Positions 26,846 through 36,783 of a DNA stretch of 46,080 nt are shown piece by piece. The stretch is from the NCBI GenBank assembly GCA_031264145.1, contig JAISEK010000066.1, positions 1 through 46,080 of the forward strand. The letters run 5' to 3'. Both the position numbers and the translations under genes were made by a program. Every line of letters starts with the position of its first letter. Position 1 is the first letter of the stretch. The notes beneath the pieces were generated by a model. The model did no database searches and was not told the origin of the DNA. It saw only the letters and a program-made list of their open reading frames with translations. This DNA comes from Deltaproteobacteria bacterium (GTDB taxonomy: Bacteria > Desulfobacterota > Desulfarculia > Adiutricales > Adiutricaceae).

Positions 26846-29800
26846 TGCTGTCGCGCATTTTCATAGACCGGCCCCGCTTCGCCATAGTCGTGGCCCTGAT
26901 CATCACCATCGCCGGCCTGCTGGCCCTGATGAGGCTCCCGGTCGAGCAGTTCCCCAACATAGTCCCGCCCGAGGTCAACGTCAGGGCCGTCTACCCGGGG
27001 GCCAGCGCCGAGACCCTGGAAAGCACCGTGGCCCAGCCCATCGAGAGCGCCATGAACGGCGTGGACAACATGCTCTACATGTCCAGCCAGTCCTCCAACA
27101 ACGGCAGGTACGCCCTCACGGTCACCTTCGAGATCGGGACCAACCCCGACCTGAACATGGTCAACGTCCAGAACCGCCTCAAGAAGGCCGAGCCCCTGCT
27201 GCCCACCGAGGTCACCCGCCAGGGCCTGGACGTGGACAAGAGCACCTCGTCCTTCCTCAAGGCCTTTTCCTTCAACTCGCCGGGCGGGACCCTGTCCGAC
27301 CTTGACATGAGCGACTGGATCAGCAACAACGTGGTCGATCCCCTGGCCCGCATCCCCGGCGTGGGCAGCATCAACTTCTTCGGCGAAAGCTACAGCATGC
27401 GCATCTGGATGGACCCGGACCATCTGGCCGGCCTGGGCCTGACCCCCGCGGACATCATCGCCGCCCTGGAGGCCCAGAACATCCAGGCCGCCATCGGCGA
27501 GGTCGGCGGGGCCCCGTCGCCCAGCGGCCAGGAGCTCCACTTCAACCTCACGGCCACCGGCCGCCTGAGCGAGCCGGGCGAGTTTGAGGACATAATCGTC
27601 CGCGCCAACGCCGACGGCAGCCTGATGCGGCTGGGCGACGTGGCCGAGGTGGTCCTGGACTCGGTGGACTATTCCCCCACCGCCGTCTACAAGGGCCGCA
27701 ACGCCACCGGCATGATGCTGACCCAGGCCGCCGGCTCCAACGCGGTGGCCACGGCGGCGGCCGTGGACCGGGCCCTCGAGGAGATATCCCAGCGCTTCCC
27801 GCCCGACATGGAGATGCAGCCCGTCTTCGACGCCACGCTGTTCGTCAGGAGCTCCATCAAGGAGGTCCAGGAGACCATCTTCATCGCCATGATCCTGGTC
27901 ATCGGCGTGGTCTACCTTTTCCTGGGCAGCTGGCGGGCCACCCTCATCCCCATGGTGGCCGTCCCCGTCTCCCTGGTCGGCTCCTTCGCCGTCCTCCTGG
28001 CCATGGGCTACTCGGCCAACACCATCTCCCTTCTGGCCCTGGTGCTGTCGGTGGGCATAGTGGTCGACGACGCCATCGTCGTGGTGGAGAACGTCGAGCG
28101 GGTCATGCGCCAGGACTCCCTCGGGCCAAGGGAGGCCAGCATCAAGGCCATGGGGCAGATCACGGGGGCCATCGTGGCCATCGCCCTGGTCCTTCTGTCG
28201 GTCTTCGTGCCCGTGGCCTTCATTCCCGGCCTTTCCGGCAAGCTCTACCAGCAGTTCGCCGTGACCATCTCGGTCTCCATGCTCATCTCGGCCGTCAACG
28301 CCCTGACCCTCAGCCCGGCCCTCTGCGCCATCCTCCTGACCGCCGAGCACCGCAGGCCCTTCATCGCGGTCAGGATGTTCCAGCGGGTGGTCGAGGCGAC
28401 CAGGGATAGATACCGCGCCCTGGTGGGCCTCCTCCTGAGGCGCTCGGCCTTCGGGCTGGTCGTGGCCGGCTTCTGCCTGGCCGCGGCCATGGGCCTTCTG
28501 AAGTTCACCCCGTCGGGATTCCTGCCCGACGAGGACATGGGCACCTTCATCATCCAGATCGGCCTGCCCGAGGGGAGCCCCCTCAACCGGACCAGGGATG
28601 TCCTGGTCCGGGCCGAGGAGATAGTCTACGGGATCGAGGGCGTCGAGAACATAATGGCCGTCCTGGGCATCAACGTGGTCAACTTCAGCGTCCAGGACAA
28701 CGCCGCCTTCATGTTCGTGGGTCTGAAGCCCTACGATGAGCGGGAGACGCCGGAGACCCAGCTGGCCTACATCGCCAACCAGGCCAACCTGAGGCTGTCG
28801 TCCATCATCGAGGCCAGCTGCGTGGCCTTCACCCTCCCGCCCATCATGGGCCTGGGCTCGGTGGGCGGCTTCGAGTTCATCCTGGAGGACTTCTCCGGCC
28901 GGCCCTCGCCCGAGCTGGCCAGCGAGGCCCAGAAGTTCATAGGGGCCGCCATGCGCGACCCGGGCATGCTGATGGCCTTCACCTTCTTCAACACCGACAC
29001 GCCGGTCCTCAAGGTGGACGTGGACCGCGACAAGGCCCAGCGCATGGGCGTCTCCATCAGGGACATATTCTCCTCCATGCAGTTCTACCTGGGCAGCTAC
29101 TACGTCAACGACTTCAACTACAGGGGCCGCAGCTGGCAGGTCAAGATCATGGGCGGCGAGCTGAGCCGCAAGAACATCGACGACATCTACGCCATCCACG
29201 TCCGCTCCGGGACCGGGGCCCTGGTGCCGCTGTCCTCGCTCCTGACCGTCGAGCTCTCGACCGGCCCCCAGAACATCAGCCGCTACAACAACTACCGCAG
29301 CGCCACCATCATGGGCAGCGGCAAGCCCTGGCTGGGCACGGGCGTGGGCATCGCGGCCATGGAGAACGCGGCCCTCAGCCTGCCCAACGACATAGGCTAC
29401 GAGTGGACCGGTTCCACCTACCAGGAAAAGGAGTCGGCCGGGCAGACCGTCTCCCTCTTCGTCCTCTCCTTCCTCTTCGCCTATCTCTTCCTGGTGGCCC
29501 TCTACGAGAGCTGGACCATCCCCCTGGGGGTCATCGTCTCCATCTCGGCCGCCATCTACGGGGCCATGATGGCCGTCAAGCTGGCCAACCAGAGCCTGGG
29601 CCTCTACGTCCAGATAGGCATAGTCACCCTCATAGCCCTGGCCAGCAAGAACGCCATCCTGATAGTGGAGTTCGCCAAGGAGGCCCGGCAGGAGGGCCAG
29701 ACCATCAAGGAGAGCGCGGCCAACGGGGCCTTCCTCCGGTTCAGGGCCGTCATCATGACCTCCATGGCCTTCCTGGCCGGGCTCCTGCCCCTGGTCTTCG

Positions 29801-30018
29801 CCTCCGGCCCGGGGGCGGCCACCCGCCAGAACGTCTCCATCTGCGTCTTCGGCGGCATGCTGGCCGCCTCCACCGTCGGGCTGATCATCATCCCCCTGGT
29901 CTACGCCATGTTCCAGAAGACCAGGGAGGTCTTCCACCACTGGAGGGGGGCCGATCTCTACGGCCGGTCGTCCATCAGGGAAAGGCCCCACGGTGCCCCG
30001 TCCCAGGACGGCGCCTAG
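26845..30018 (+). CDS. RND efflux pump inner-membrane transporter (AcrB/HAE1 family)
   Basis: The 1057-residue proton-driven exporter has twelve membrane helices in two halves and two large periplasmic loops. The proton-relay residues are present: the Asp-Asp pair in [14 protein letters not shown] (helix 4), the Lys in [17 protein letters not shown] (helix 10) and the Arg in [12 protein letters not shown]. The N-terminus [16 protein letters not shown] and the loop motif [16 protein letters not shown] are typical of HAE1 pumps for amphiphilic compounds. The start codon ATG overlaps the adaptor stop (TGATG), giving translational coupling. No TolC-type channel gene follows. Last residues are charged and low-complexity. 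Confidence 0.95.
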   Translation: MLSRIFIDRPRFAIVVALIITIAGLLALMRLPVEQFPNIVPPEVNVRAVYPGASAETLESTVAQPIESAMNGVDNMLYMSSQSSNNGRYALTVTFEIGTNPDLNMVNVQNRLKKAEPLLPTEVTRQGLDVDKSTSSFLKAFSFNSPGGTLSDLDMSDWISNNVVDPLARIPGVGSINFFGESYSMRIWMDPDHLAGLGLTPADIIAALEAQNIQAAIGEVGGAPSPSGQELHFNLTATGRLSEPGEFEDIIVRANADGSLMRLGDVAEVVLDSVDYSPTAVYKGRNATGMMLTQAAGSNAVATAAAVDRALEEISQRFPPDMEMQPVFDATLFVRSSIKEVQETIFIAMILVIGVVYLFLGSWRATLIPMVAVPVSLVGSFAVLLAMGYSANTISLLALVLSVGIVVDDAIVVVENVERVMRQDSLGPREASIKAMGQITGAIVAIALVLLSVFVPVAFIPGLSGKLYQQFAVTISVSMLISAVNALTLSPALCAILLTAEHRRPFIAVRMFQRVVEATRDRYRALVGLLLRRSAFGLVVAGFCLAAAMGLLKFTPSGFLPDEDMGTFIIQIGLPEGSPLNRTRDVLVRAEEIVYGIEGVENIMAVLGINVVNFSVQDNAAFMFVGLKPYDERETPETQLAYIANQANLRLSSIIEASCVAFTLPPIMGLGSVGGFEFILEDFSGRPSPELASEAQKFIGAAMRDPGMLMAFTFFNTDTPVLKVDVDRDKAQRMGVSIRDIFSSMQFYLGSYYVNDFNYRGRSWQVKIMGGELSRKNIDDIYAIHVRSGTGALVPLSSLLTVELSTGPQNISRYNNYRSATIMGSGKPWLGTGVGIAAMENAALSLPNDIGYEWTGSTYQEKESAGQTVSLFVLSFLFAYLFLVALYESWTIPLGVIVSISAAIYGAMMAVKLANQSLGLYVQIGIVTLIALASKNAILIVEFAKEARQEGQTIKESAANGAFLRFRAVIMTSMAFLAGLLPLVFASGPGAATRQNVSICVFGGMLAASTVGLIIIPLVYAMFQKTREVFHHWRGADLYGRSSIRERPHGAPSQDGA

Positions 30019-30623
30019 CCGGTCCCGGCCCCCGGGTGCCCCCCTGGCGGCTGGTCCGGCCGGCGGCCTGTTTGGGCCGGGGTGGCTCAAGGTATCGGCT
30101 ATCTTGCGATATTGGGCCAAATAGGATTTCAGTGAGAAGTCATGTGTAAATATTATGGGCAAAATAAAAAAATTATCTATTAATTAATTAATTTATAGAT
30201 AATATAAATATATAATATTTATTTAAATAAATAATTGTATAATAGCATATTTTAATATAAATATCCTGTATATGTCTTGAAAACAAGGCGATATTTTATC
30301 TTTTTAGCCATATAAGCCGAAATGCCGGGCCTGGAATCTCGTCGGGAGCCCGGATCCCCCTTTTTTGATGTTTTTTTCGCGCACCGCCCAGCCCGCCCAG
30401 CCCCGGGCCGGTTGATTTATTTGGGACTATCAAGTAAGATCATGCAAATAGGGCGCGTTCTTCACGGGCCTGGCCCCGGAGGGGCCGCTTCTCTGGCCCG
30501 TGAGGCCCCGCGGCCCCCCGCGGGCGGGGGCCGCCCCCATTGCCCCCTGGCCATCGGCCGCCCTGCCCCGACATTGCCGCTTCCTGGCCCCGCGAGAGGC
30601 CCCGGGGGAAAACCTGACGCCGT
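30019..30623. other. Intergenic region with an AT-rich island before the chemosensory operon
   Basis: Bases 30140-30310 are nearly pure A and T; the flanks are GC-rich. No protein-like frame was seen. The chemosensory promoter candidate lies at 30412-30440. No clear terminator follows the pump gene. Confidence 0.5.
30412..30440 (+). promoter_or_regulatory. Candidate promoter of the chemosensory operon
   Basis: TTGATT (30412-30417), a 17-base spacer and TAAGAT (30435-30440) form a moderate sigma70-like match, about 184 bases before the first gene of the operon. Confidence 0.4.
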
Positions 30624-31046
30624 ATGCGCATAGTAATCGTCGATAGGGATCCCGCCTTCCTGGCCCCGCTGGTGCGGGACCTGGAACGCGAGGGCTTCGA
30701 GGTGACGGTGGCGGAGAACATCTCCGGGGTGCTGTCGTTCATCAAGACCAACAGCCTGCATTTCCTGGTCGCCGACAGCAACCTCCTCGTCGACCACTCC
30801 CTTGGGGCCGACGTCCACCGCCAGTCGCCCCTGACCCGCCTCATCGTCCTGGCCTCGCGCCCGTCCCTCTTGGGCATGATAGAGGCCATCAGCTGCGGCA
30901 TCACCGACTACCTCTCCCGGCACCCCGACAGCTTCGGCCAGCTGGTCGACACCATCCTCGACGAGCGCGACCGCCTCATGCGCTGGCAGTACGCCATCCT
31001 GAGCGAGACCCTTGGCCGGGGCGACAAGGGCGAGGAGAAGGCCTAG
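30624..31046 (+). CDS. Degenerate response-regulator receiver domain protein
   Basis: The 140-residue protein is a single CheY-like receiver. The opening MRIVIVDRDPAFLAPLV keeps Asp7 and Asp9 but has Arg8 in place of the second acidic residue of the pair. The likely phosphoacceptor is Asp51 (FLVADSNLL). The switch Thr/Ser position reads VLASRPS, and the conserved lysine of DYLxKP is arginine (DYLSRHPD). A helical tail (DTILDERDRLMRWQYAIL) follows. The loss of one acidic residue and the lysine suggests phosphorylation is altered or absent. It is the first gene of the chemosensory run, about 100 bases before cheA, in the place where a cheY might be expected. Confidence 0.75.
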   Translation: MRIVIVDRDPAFLAPLVRDLEREGFEVTVAENISGVLSFIKTNSLHFLVADSNLLVDHSLGADVHRQSPLTRLIVLASRPSLLGMIEAISCGITDYLSRHPDSFGQLVDTILDERDRLMRWQYAILSETLGRGDKGEEKA

Positions 31047-31149
31047 GGCCCCCTCGTCTCCTTTGGCGGCCCCGGGCCCCTCCCGGGTCTGGCCCCTGGC
31101 CGGGGGCGGGCCCGGCCTTTCCTTCCATCCAGCTTTCCCTGGGGGGGCC

Positions 31150-33855
31150 ATGACCTTCGACGAAGACAGGCTAAGCGAGCTCCTGAATCGGGCCAGCCTC
31201 GATCTGGTCATGGTCTCCAAGGACAACGTCCTGGAGCTGAGCTCCCTCCTCGGCCTGGCGGAGGGGCTGGGCCAGGCCTTCGCCCCCCTGGCCCAGGAGG
31301 ACCCCGGCCAGGATGGGGCCTGGCCTGGCCGGATCGTGGGGGCCATCTCCTCCATCCTGCGCCTGGCCGTCCTCGACCAGCTGCCCGACCCCGACGGGGC
31401 CCTGGAGGCCGTGGGCCTGGGCCTGGGCCTCCTGGAGGAGCTCTCCCGGTGTCTCCCGGCCAAGGCGCCCTTCCAGGGCGACGCGGAGGGCTTCATGAGG
31501 CTCTCGGGCCAGCTTGAGGGCGAGGCCCTGGAAAGGCTCATGGCCGCCGGCGATCCGCCGGCGGGGGACGGGCCGGTCGAGCTTTCCGAGCCCAACGGCC
31601 TCGTCCCCGAGGAGCCCCTGGTCCCCAGGCCCGTCCAGGCCGGCCCAGGCGGCGGGCCCGAGGCGCCCTTCCGTCCCCGCAAGAAGGGGGATGGCCTGGC
31701 CCTCATCGTGCCCACCCCGACCCAGGCCCGCCGTGACGTCCTCCTCCTGACCCAAAAGCTGACGGCCGACTTCTTCAAGGCCGACTTCACGGCCGCCCTG
31801 GAGGACCTGCAGATGAAGCTGGTCTCGGTGGAGCAGAAGACCGACCCGGTGGCCGCCCTGGCCGAGACGCTGCCCCGCTTCAGGGCCATCCTGGGCGGCC
31901 TGAGCCTCTTGGACCTCGACGATCTGGCCCGCCTGGCGGCCGACACCATAGGCCTCATCGACTACGTGGTGGCCGAGCAGGTGCCCCACACGACCGTCGT
32001 CACCGACATCCTCCTGAAGTCATGCTCCTTCATAATCTCCGGCCTGGCGACCATGGCCATCGACCCCGACGGCCGCTCGTGGTCCGTCAGGCCTGGCTGG
32101 GGCGGTGGGGATCTGACCGAGCTCAGGGAGAACCTGTGGGCCGCCCGCCAGGGCATCCTCACGGCCGCCCCGACCCAGGCCGCGGCCTCCTCCGGGGCGT
32201 CCACGGGGGCCAAGCCCAAGCGGCTAGGGGAGATACTGGTCGAGAAGGGCCTCATCTCCGAGGGCGACCTGGGCGGCCTCATCCAGGCCCAGAAGACGGT
32301 CCGCAGCGTGAGGCTTGGCGAGATCCTGGTCAAGGACAACCTGATCTCGGAATCCGAGCTGGAGGAGGCTCTCAGGCGCCAGCAGGACGAGGACAAGGGA
32401 CGGCGGATCGGCGAGATCCTGGTCAGCATGGGCCTCCTGGAGCACGAGCACGTAGAGAGGGCCCTGAAGATCCAGGAGGGCCTCAAGGAGACCAAGCTGG
32501 GGGAGATAATCCTCAAGCAGAAGATTGGCGCCCCCGACAAGGTGGCGGCCGCGCTGAGGGAGCAGAAGCAGAGCGAGGGCCTTGGGGCGGCCACCCTGGC
32601 CGGGGCCGGGGCGGCCCACACGGTCAAGGTCGAGACCCAGAAGCTCGACGGCCTGATCGACCTGGTGGGCGAGCTGGTCATCACCCAGTCGCTCATAACG
32701 TCGAACGACTCGATCAAGGAGCTCAAGGAACAGAAGATTATCAAGGATCTGGCCCAGGTCTCCCGCATAACCTCGGAGCTCCAGCGCAACGCCATGAGCC
32801 TCCGGATGGTCCAGATCAACAACACCTTCCGCAAGATGGGCCGGCTCGTGAGGGATCTGGCCCACAAGTTCGAGAAGGACGTCGATTTCCAGACCCAGGG
32901 GGACGACACCGAGATTGACCGCAACATGGTCGAGTCCCTGTACGATCCCCTGGTCCACATGATCCGCAACGCCCTTGACCATGGCCTGGAGATGCCCAAG
33001 GATCGCCTGGCCGCCGGCAAGTCCCCCAAGGGCATCCTGACGCTCAGGGCCTACCACCAGGGCGGCAACGTGGTCATCGAGCTCTCCGACGACGGCAAGG
33101 GCCTGGACACGGAGAAGGTCGTCAGCAAGGCCGTCGAGAAGGGCCTGATCCAGCCAGGGGAGAGCCTCTCCCAGACGGCCATCCACGGCCTGGTCTTCCA
33201 GCCGGGGTTTTCCACCAACGACAAGATCACCGACATCTCCGGCCGGGGGGTGGGCATGGACGTGGTCAAGAAATCCATCGAGCTCCTCCGGGGGAAGGTC
33301 GACTTCACCTCCAGCCACAACGAGGGCTCCACCTTCGTCATCCGCCTGCCCCTGACCCTGGCCATCATCGACGGCATGATCGTGAGGGTCGGGGAGAACC
33401 GCTACATCCTGCCGACCATCTCCATCAACCAGTCCTTCAGGCCCAAGCCCGAGGAGTACTTCACGGTCAAGAACCAGGGCGAGATGATCAAGGTCCGCGA
33501 CAGCCTGCTGCCCCTGGTCAGGCTCAACCGGCTGGTCAACGCGGCCGAGGCCGTCTCCGATCCGGCCCGGGCCCTGGTGGTCGTGGTCGAGAACGAGGGC
33601 CAGAGGTGCTGCCTGATGGTCGACGAGGTCCTGGGCAAGCAGGAGGTGGTCATCAAGTCGCTCGGCGAGCGCCTCAAGTACGTGCGGACCCTGGCCGGCG
33701 GGACCATCCTGGGCGACGGCAAGGTCGGGCTGATCCTGGACGTCAACGGCCTCTTCGAGGCCGAGGAGGGGCCGGGCCTCCTGGGCGGAGGGGGGGGAGG
33801 CGTCGCCGGCGGGGACGCCGGGGACTGGGACATGGACGACAGCTCCTGGGGCTAG
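31150..33855 (+). CDS. cheA: Atypical CheA histidine kinase: HPt-like domain without its histidine, four MshEN-like repeats
   Basis: The 901-residue CheA has an intact catalytic core: dimerisation domain (about 491-570, VETQKLDGLIDLVGELVI), ATPase N-box HMIRNALDHG (about 603), G1 DDGKGLD, G2 GRGVGMDVV (about 698) and a CheW-like end (about 735-870). Upstream, residues 207-300 align without gaps to an HPt domain (FFKADFTAALEDLQ to LLKSCSFIISGLA), but the phosphoacceptor in AAHTLKG is Arg245 (PRFRAILGG). No histidine occurs before about residue 285. Residues 1-130 form another helical, His-free domain. Residues 358-480 hold four ~30-residue repeats of the form RLGEILVEKGLISExxL, as in GspE/PilB N-termini, where P2 would be expected. 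ATG 31150 is the start by homology; an upstream frame is not protein-like. Confidence 0.9.
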   Translation: MTFDEDRLSELLNRASLDLVMVSKDNVLELSSLLGLAEGLGQAFAPLAQEDPGQDGAWPGRIVGAISSILRLAVLDQLPDPDGALEAVGLGLGLLEELSRCLPAKAPFQGDAEGFMRLSGQLEGEALERLMAAGDPPAGDGPVELSEPNGLVPEEPLVPRPVQAGPGGGPEAPFRPRKKGDGLALIVPTPTQARRDVLLLTQKLTADFFKADFTAALEDLQMKLVSVEQKTDPVAALAETLPRFRAILGGLSLLDLDDLARLAADTIGLIDYVVAEQVPHTTVVTDILLKSCSFIISGLATMAIDPDGRSWSVRPGWGGGDLTELRENLWAARQGILTAAPTQAAASSGASTGAKPKRLGEILVEKGLISEGDLGGLIQAQKTVRSVRLGEILVKDNLISESELEEALRRQQDEDKGRRIGEILVSMGLLEHEHVERALKIQEGLKETKLGEIILKQKIGAPDKVAAALREQKQSEGLGAATLAGAGAAHTVKVETQKLDGLIDLVGELVITQSLITSNDSIKELKEQKIIKDLAQVSRITSELQRNAMSLRMVQINNTFRKMGRLVRDLAHKFEKDVDFQTQGDDTEIDRNMVESLYDPLVHMIRNALDHGLEMPKDRLAAGKSPKGILTLRAYHQGGNVVIELSDDGKGLDTEKVVSKAVEKGLIQPGESLSQTAIHGLVFQPGFSTNDKITDISGRGVGMDVVKKSIELLRGKVDFTSSHNEGSTFVIRLPLTLAIIDGMIVRVGENRYILPTISINQSFRPKPEEYFTVKNQGEMIKVRDSLLPLVRLNRLVNAAEAVSDPARALVVVVENEGQRCCLMVDEVLGKQEVVIKSLGERLKYVRTLAGGTILGDGKVGLILDVNGLFEAEEGPGLLGGGGGGVAGGDAGDWDMDDSSWG

Positions 33856-34117
33856 CGCCCTGTTTTCCCGAAAGCGAAGACGGCCAGGCGCGGGCGGATA
33901 TCCCCTGGGGCCGGCGGTGGCCCGTCCGGATCCGTCCCCGGCGTCTTCGTCCGTCAGACCAGGAAGCGCCACGTGCCGGGGCGGGGGGCCGAGGGGCCCC
34001 CGTCACTGGCCCCAGGCCGAGACGAGCCCTTCCCGGCCCAGGGGAGCCCCGGAGGGGGAGCGCCGGCCCGGGACAAACGGCCCCCCGGAGGCCCTGGGGG
34101 GCGCCTGAGAGGCAGGC

Positions 34118-34672
34118 ATGAGTCAAGCAGAAGCGACGGAATCCAACAGCCTGGCGGTCGACCACTCCAAGGACATGAAGTTCCTGAGGTTTGAGCTGGA
34201 CGGGGAGTACTACGGGCTGGATATCCTGAAGATAATGGAGATAAACGGGATGATGGACATCACCGCCGTCCCGCAGACGCCGCAGTTCATGAAGGGCCTC
34301 ATCAACCTCAGGGGCAAGGTCATACCGGTCATCGACCTCCGGCTCAAGTTCGGCCTGCCCGAGCAGGCCTACACCGAGCGGACCTCCATCATCGTGATTG
34401 AGTTCAGGACCGTGGCCGGGACGACCCAGATGGGCATCGTGGTCGATCGCGTCTCCGAGGTCATCACCATAAACCAGGCCGACATCGACCCGGCCCCAGA
34501 GTTCGGGACCCGGCTCAGGAGCGAGTACATAAAGGGCATGGCCAAGACCAAGACCCAGGTCCTCATCATCCTGGACATCGACCTCATCCTGACCGACGAG
34601 GAGCTGACCTTCGGGCCCAGGTCCCAGCCGGCCCCCGACGAGCCCCAGGAGGCCGGCGACGGCCAGCCCTGA
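34118..34672 (+). CDS. cheW: Chemotaxis coupling protein CheW
   Basis: CheW links CheA to receptors. The 184-residue protein has the SH3-like fold pattern: KFLRFELDGEYYGLDILKIMEI, PQTPQFMKGLINLRGKVIPVIDLRLKFG, MGIVVDRVSEVITI and KTKTQVLIILDIDLIL. A Pro/Glu-rich tail of about 18 residues follows. It is preceded by a 262-base GC-rich gap after cheA with no visible gene, and lies 67 bases before cheR. Confidence 0.96.
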   Translation: MSQAEATESNSLAVDHSKDMKFLRFELDGEYYGLDILKIMEINGMMDITAVPQTPQFMKGLINLRGKVIPVIDLRLKFGLPEQAYTERTSIIVIEFRTVAGTTQMGIVVDRVSEVITINQADIDPAPEFGTRLRSEYIKGMAKTKTQVLIILDIDLILTDEELTFGPRSQPAPDEPQEAGDGQP

Positions 34673-34739
34673 CGCGCCCGGCCGGGCCGGCCGGGCGCCA
34701 GGAGGGCCCCGGGGCCGGCGGCGATTTTGGGAGAAAACA

Positions 34740-35630
34740 GTGAGCGACAGATTTCAGCCCGCCCCGGTAGCGGCGCCCTTCCACCAGCCCGAGCTGACGG
34801 ATGCGGAATACCAGACCATCGCGGCCTTCGTCCACAAGGCCAGCGGGATAAACCTGATGGACGGCAAGAAGGAGCTGGTGAGGGCCAGGCTGGCCAAGCG
34901 CATCGGCCAGCTGCAGATGAAGAACTTCAAGTCGTACTTCCAGTACGTCATGACCGACTCCTCCGGCGACGAGCTGGTCTTCCTCCTTGACGCCCTGGCC
35001 ACCAACCTGACCAGCTTCTGGCGCGAGCCGCAGCATTTCGAGTTCATGGCCAAGACCTTCATCCCGGACCTCGAGGCCCGCAGGAGGAAGCCCGGCGGGG
35101 TCGGCCCGCGGATGAGGATCTGGAGCGCCGCCTGCTCCTCGGGCGAGGAGCCCTACACCATCGCCATGGTCGTCCTCGAGAAGAGCCCCTACTTCGCGAA
35201 CGGCGGGGATTTCAGGATCCTGGCCACCGATCTCTCGACCAAGGTGCTCAACGTGGCCAAGCGCGGCCAGTACGGGCCCGAGAGCGTCAAGAACATCCCC
35301 CCGGCCTCGCTGCACGCCTTCATGGCCAAGACCCAGTCCGAGAAGGGCGGCCACATCTACGCCATAAGGCCGGAGGTCAGGCGCATCATCTCCTTCAGGC
35401 GCTTCAACCTCATGGACGCCATGCCCTTCAAGGGGCCGATGGACCTGATCTTCTGCCGGAACGTCATGATATATTTCGACCGGGAGACCATCTCCAGGCT
35501 GATCGACAGGTTCCACGGCCTGCTGGAGCCCGGCGGGTATCTCTTCATCGGCCACTCCGAGAGCCTCTCGGGCCTGGAGCACAAGTTCCAGTACGTGGCC
35601 CCCTGCGTCTACAGGAAGACCCAGCGCTGA
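34740..35630 (+). CDS. cheR: Chemotaxis protein methyltransferase CheR
   Basis: CheR methylates glutamates of chemoreceptors using S-adenosylmethionine. The 296-residue protein has the N-terminal helical domain (YQTIAAFVHKASGINLMDGKKELVRARLAKRI) and the methyltransferase domain, with TSFWREPQHF, the SAM motif IWSAACSSGEEPYTIAM, ILATDLSTKVL and DLIFCRNVMIYF. GTG 34740 is the start, with GGGAG 6 bases upstream. No C-terminal tetratricopeptide extension is present. Confidence 0.96.
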   Translation: MSDRFQPAPVAAPFHQPELTDAEYQTIAAFVHKASGINLMDGKKELVRARLAKRIGQLQMKNFKSYFQYVMTDSSGDELVFLLDALATNLTSFWREPQHFEFMAKTFIPDLEARRRKPGGVGPRMRIWSAACSSGEEPYTIAMVVLEKSPYFANGGDFRILATDLSTKVLNVAKRGQYGPESVKNIPPASLHAFMAKTQSEKGGHIYAIRPEVRRIISFRRFNLMDAMPFKGPMDLIFCRNVMIYFDRETISRLIDRFHGLLEPGGYLFIGHSESLSGLEHKFQYVAPCVYRKTQR

Positions 35631-35749
35631 GGGCCCCGGCCCTTCGCGCCCGGGGCGGCCATTTTTCCGGGAAGGCCTGGCCGGGCCGCCCCCGGTCCAG
35701 AGGGGCCCGGTTTCCCGCCAAAGGGGGGCCAGGGTCCAGGGTTGAGCCC

Positions 35750-36772
35750 ATGATCAAGGTATTGGTGGTCGACGACTCGGCCATAGTCAGGAAGATATTC
35801 ACCGAGCAGCTCTCACAGGCCAAGGACATAGAGGTCGTGGCCACGGCCCCCGACCCCTTCGTGGCCAGGGACAAGATCCTGGAGCTGCGCCCCGACGTGG
35901 TGACCCTCGACATCGAGATGCCCCGCATGGACGGGATCACCTTCCTGCGGAAGATAATGGCCAACCACCCGCTGCCGGTCATCATCGTCAGCTCCCTGAC
36001 CCCCAAGGGCAGCGCCATGGCCCTGGAGGCCCTGGACTGCGGGGCGGTGGAGGTCCTGGCCAAGCCAGGGGGCTCCTTCTCGGTGGGCGAGATGGGGGCC
36101 CAGCTGGCCGACAAGATCAGGGCCGCCTCCAAGGCCAGGGTCATCAAGCGGGCCCCCTCCAGGGACAAGGGCCAGATGGCCGCCGTCAAGGGGGCCATCA
36201 CCCAGACCACCAACAAGGTCATCGCCATCGGCTCGTCCACCGGCGGCACCGAGGCCCTCAAGGACATATTGACCAGGCTGCCCCCGGACACCCCGGGCAT
36301 CGTGGTGGCCCAGCACATGCCGGCCAACTTCACAAGGGCCTTCGCCGACCGCATGAACGGCCTGTGCCGCATAAACATCAAGGAAGGGGCCGAGAACGAC
36401 AGCGTCCTGCCGGGCACCTGCCTGATCGCCCCGGGCAACTTCCACATGCTCCTGAGGCGCAGCGGGGCCAGGTACTTCGTCGAGGTCAAGACCGGGCCCA
36501 TGGTCCACCACCAGAGGCCGGCCGTGGACGTCCTCTTCAAGTCGGTGGCCAAGTACGCCGGGGCCAACGCCGTGGGCGTCATCCTCACGGGCATGGGCTC
36601 CGACGGGGCCGAGGGCATCAGGATCATGAAGCAGGCCGGGGCCAGGACCCTGGCCCAGGACGAGGCCTCCTGCGTGGTCTTCGGCATGCCCAAGGAGGCC
36701 ATCAAGACCGGCTGCGTCGACAAGGTGGTCTCGCTGCGCAACATGCCCCAGGGCATCCTGGACATGGTCTAG
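35750..36772 (+). CDS. cheB: Chemotaxis protein-glutamate methylesterase CheB
   Basis: CheB removes methyl groups from receptors when phosphorylated by CheA. The receiver domain (1-115) has intact residues: Asp8-Asp9 (VVDDSA), phosphoacceptor Asp54 (TLDIEMPRMDG), SSLT and the lysine in LAKPGG. The esterase domain shows the triad Ser (AIGSSTGGTEAL), His (VVAQHMPANFT) and Asp (LTGMGSDGAEGI). ATG at 35750 follows a 119-base GC-rich gap after cheR. That CheB keeps a fully normal receiver implies that some phosphodonor exists for it, which matters given the missing histidine in the CheA of the same operon. Confidence 0.97.
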   Translation: MIKVLVVDDSAIVRKIFTEQLSQAKDIEVVATAPDPFVARDKILELRPDVVTLDIEMPRMDGITFLRKIMANHPLPVIIVSSLTPKGSAMALEALDCGAVEVLAKPGGSFSVGEMGAQLADKIRAASKARVIKRAPSRDKGQMAAVKGAITQTTNKVIAIGSSTGGTEALKDILTRLPPDTPGIVVAQHMPANFTRAFADRMNGLCRINIKEGAENDSVLPGTCLIAPGNFHMLLRRSGARYFVEVKTGPMVHHQRPAVDVLFKSVAKYAGANAVGVILTGMGSDGAEGIRIMKQAGARTLAQDEASCVVFGMPKEAIKTGCVDKVVSLRNMPQGILDMV

Positions 36773-36783
36773 GGGAAAGGCTG

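Noticed and set aside
26587-30162. Antisense frame of 1191 codons across the efflux pump genes
   Set aside because: It mirrors the GC-rich codon structure of the sense genes; the translation is Gly/Asp/His/Val-rich repeats with no domain, and the sense strand is an unmistakable RND pump.
32224-33972. Antisense frame of 582 codons over cheA
   Set aside because: Same artefact; the plus-strand CheA core motifs are decisive.
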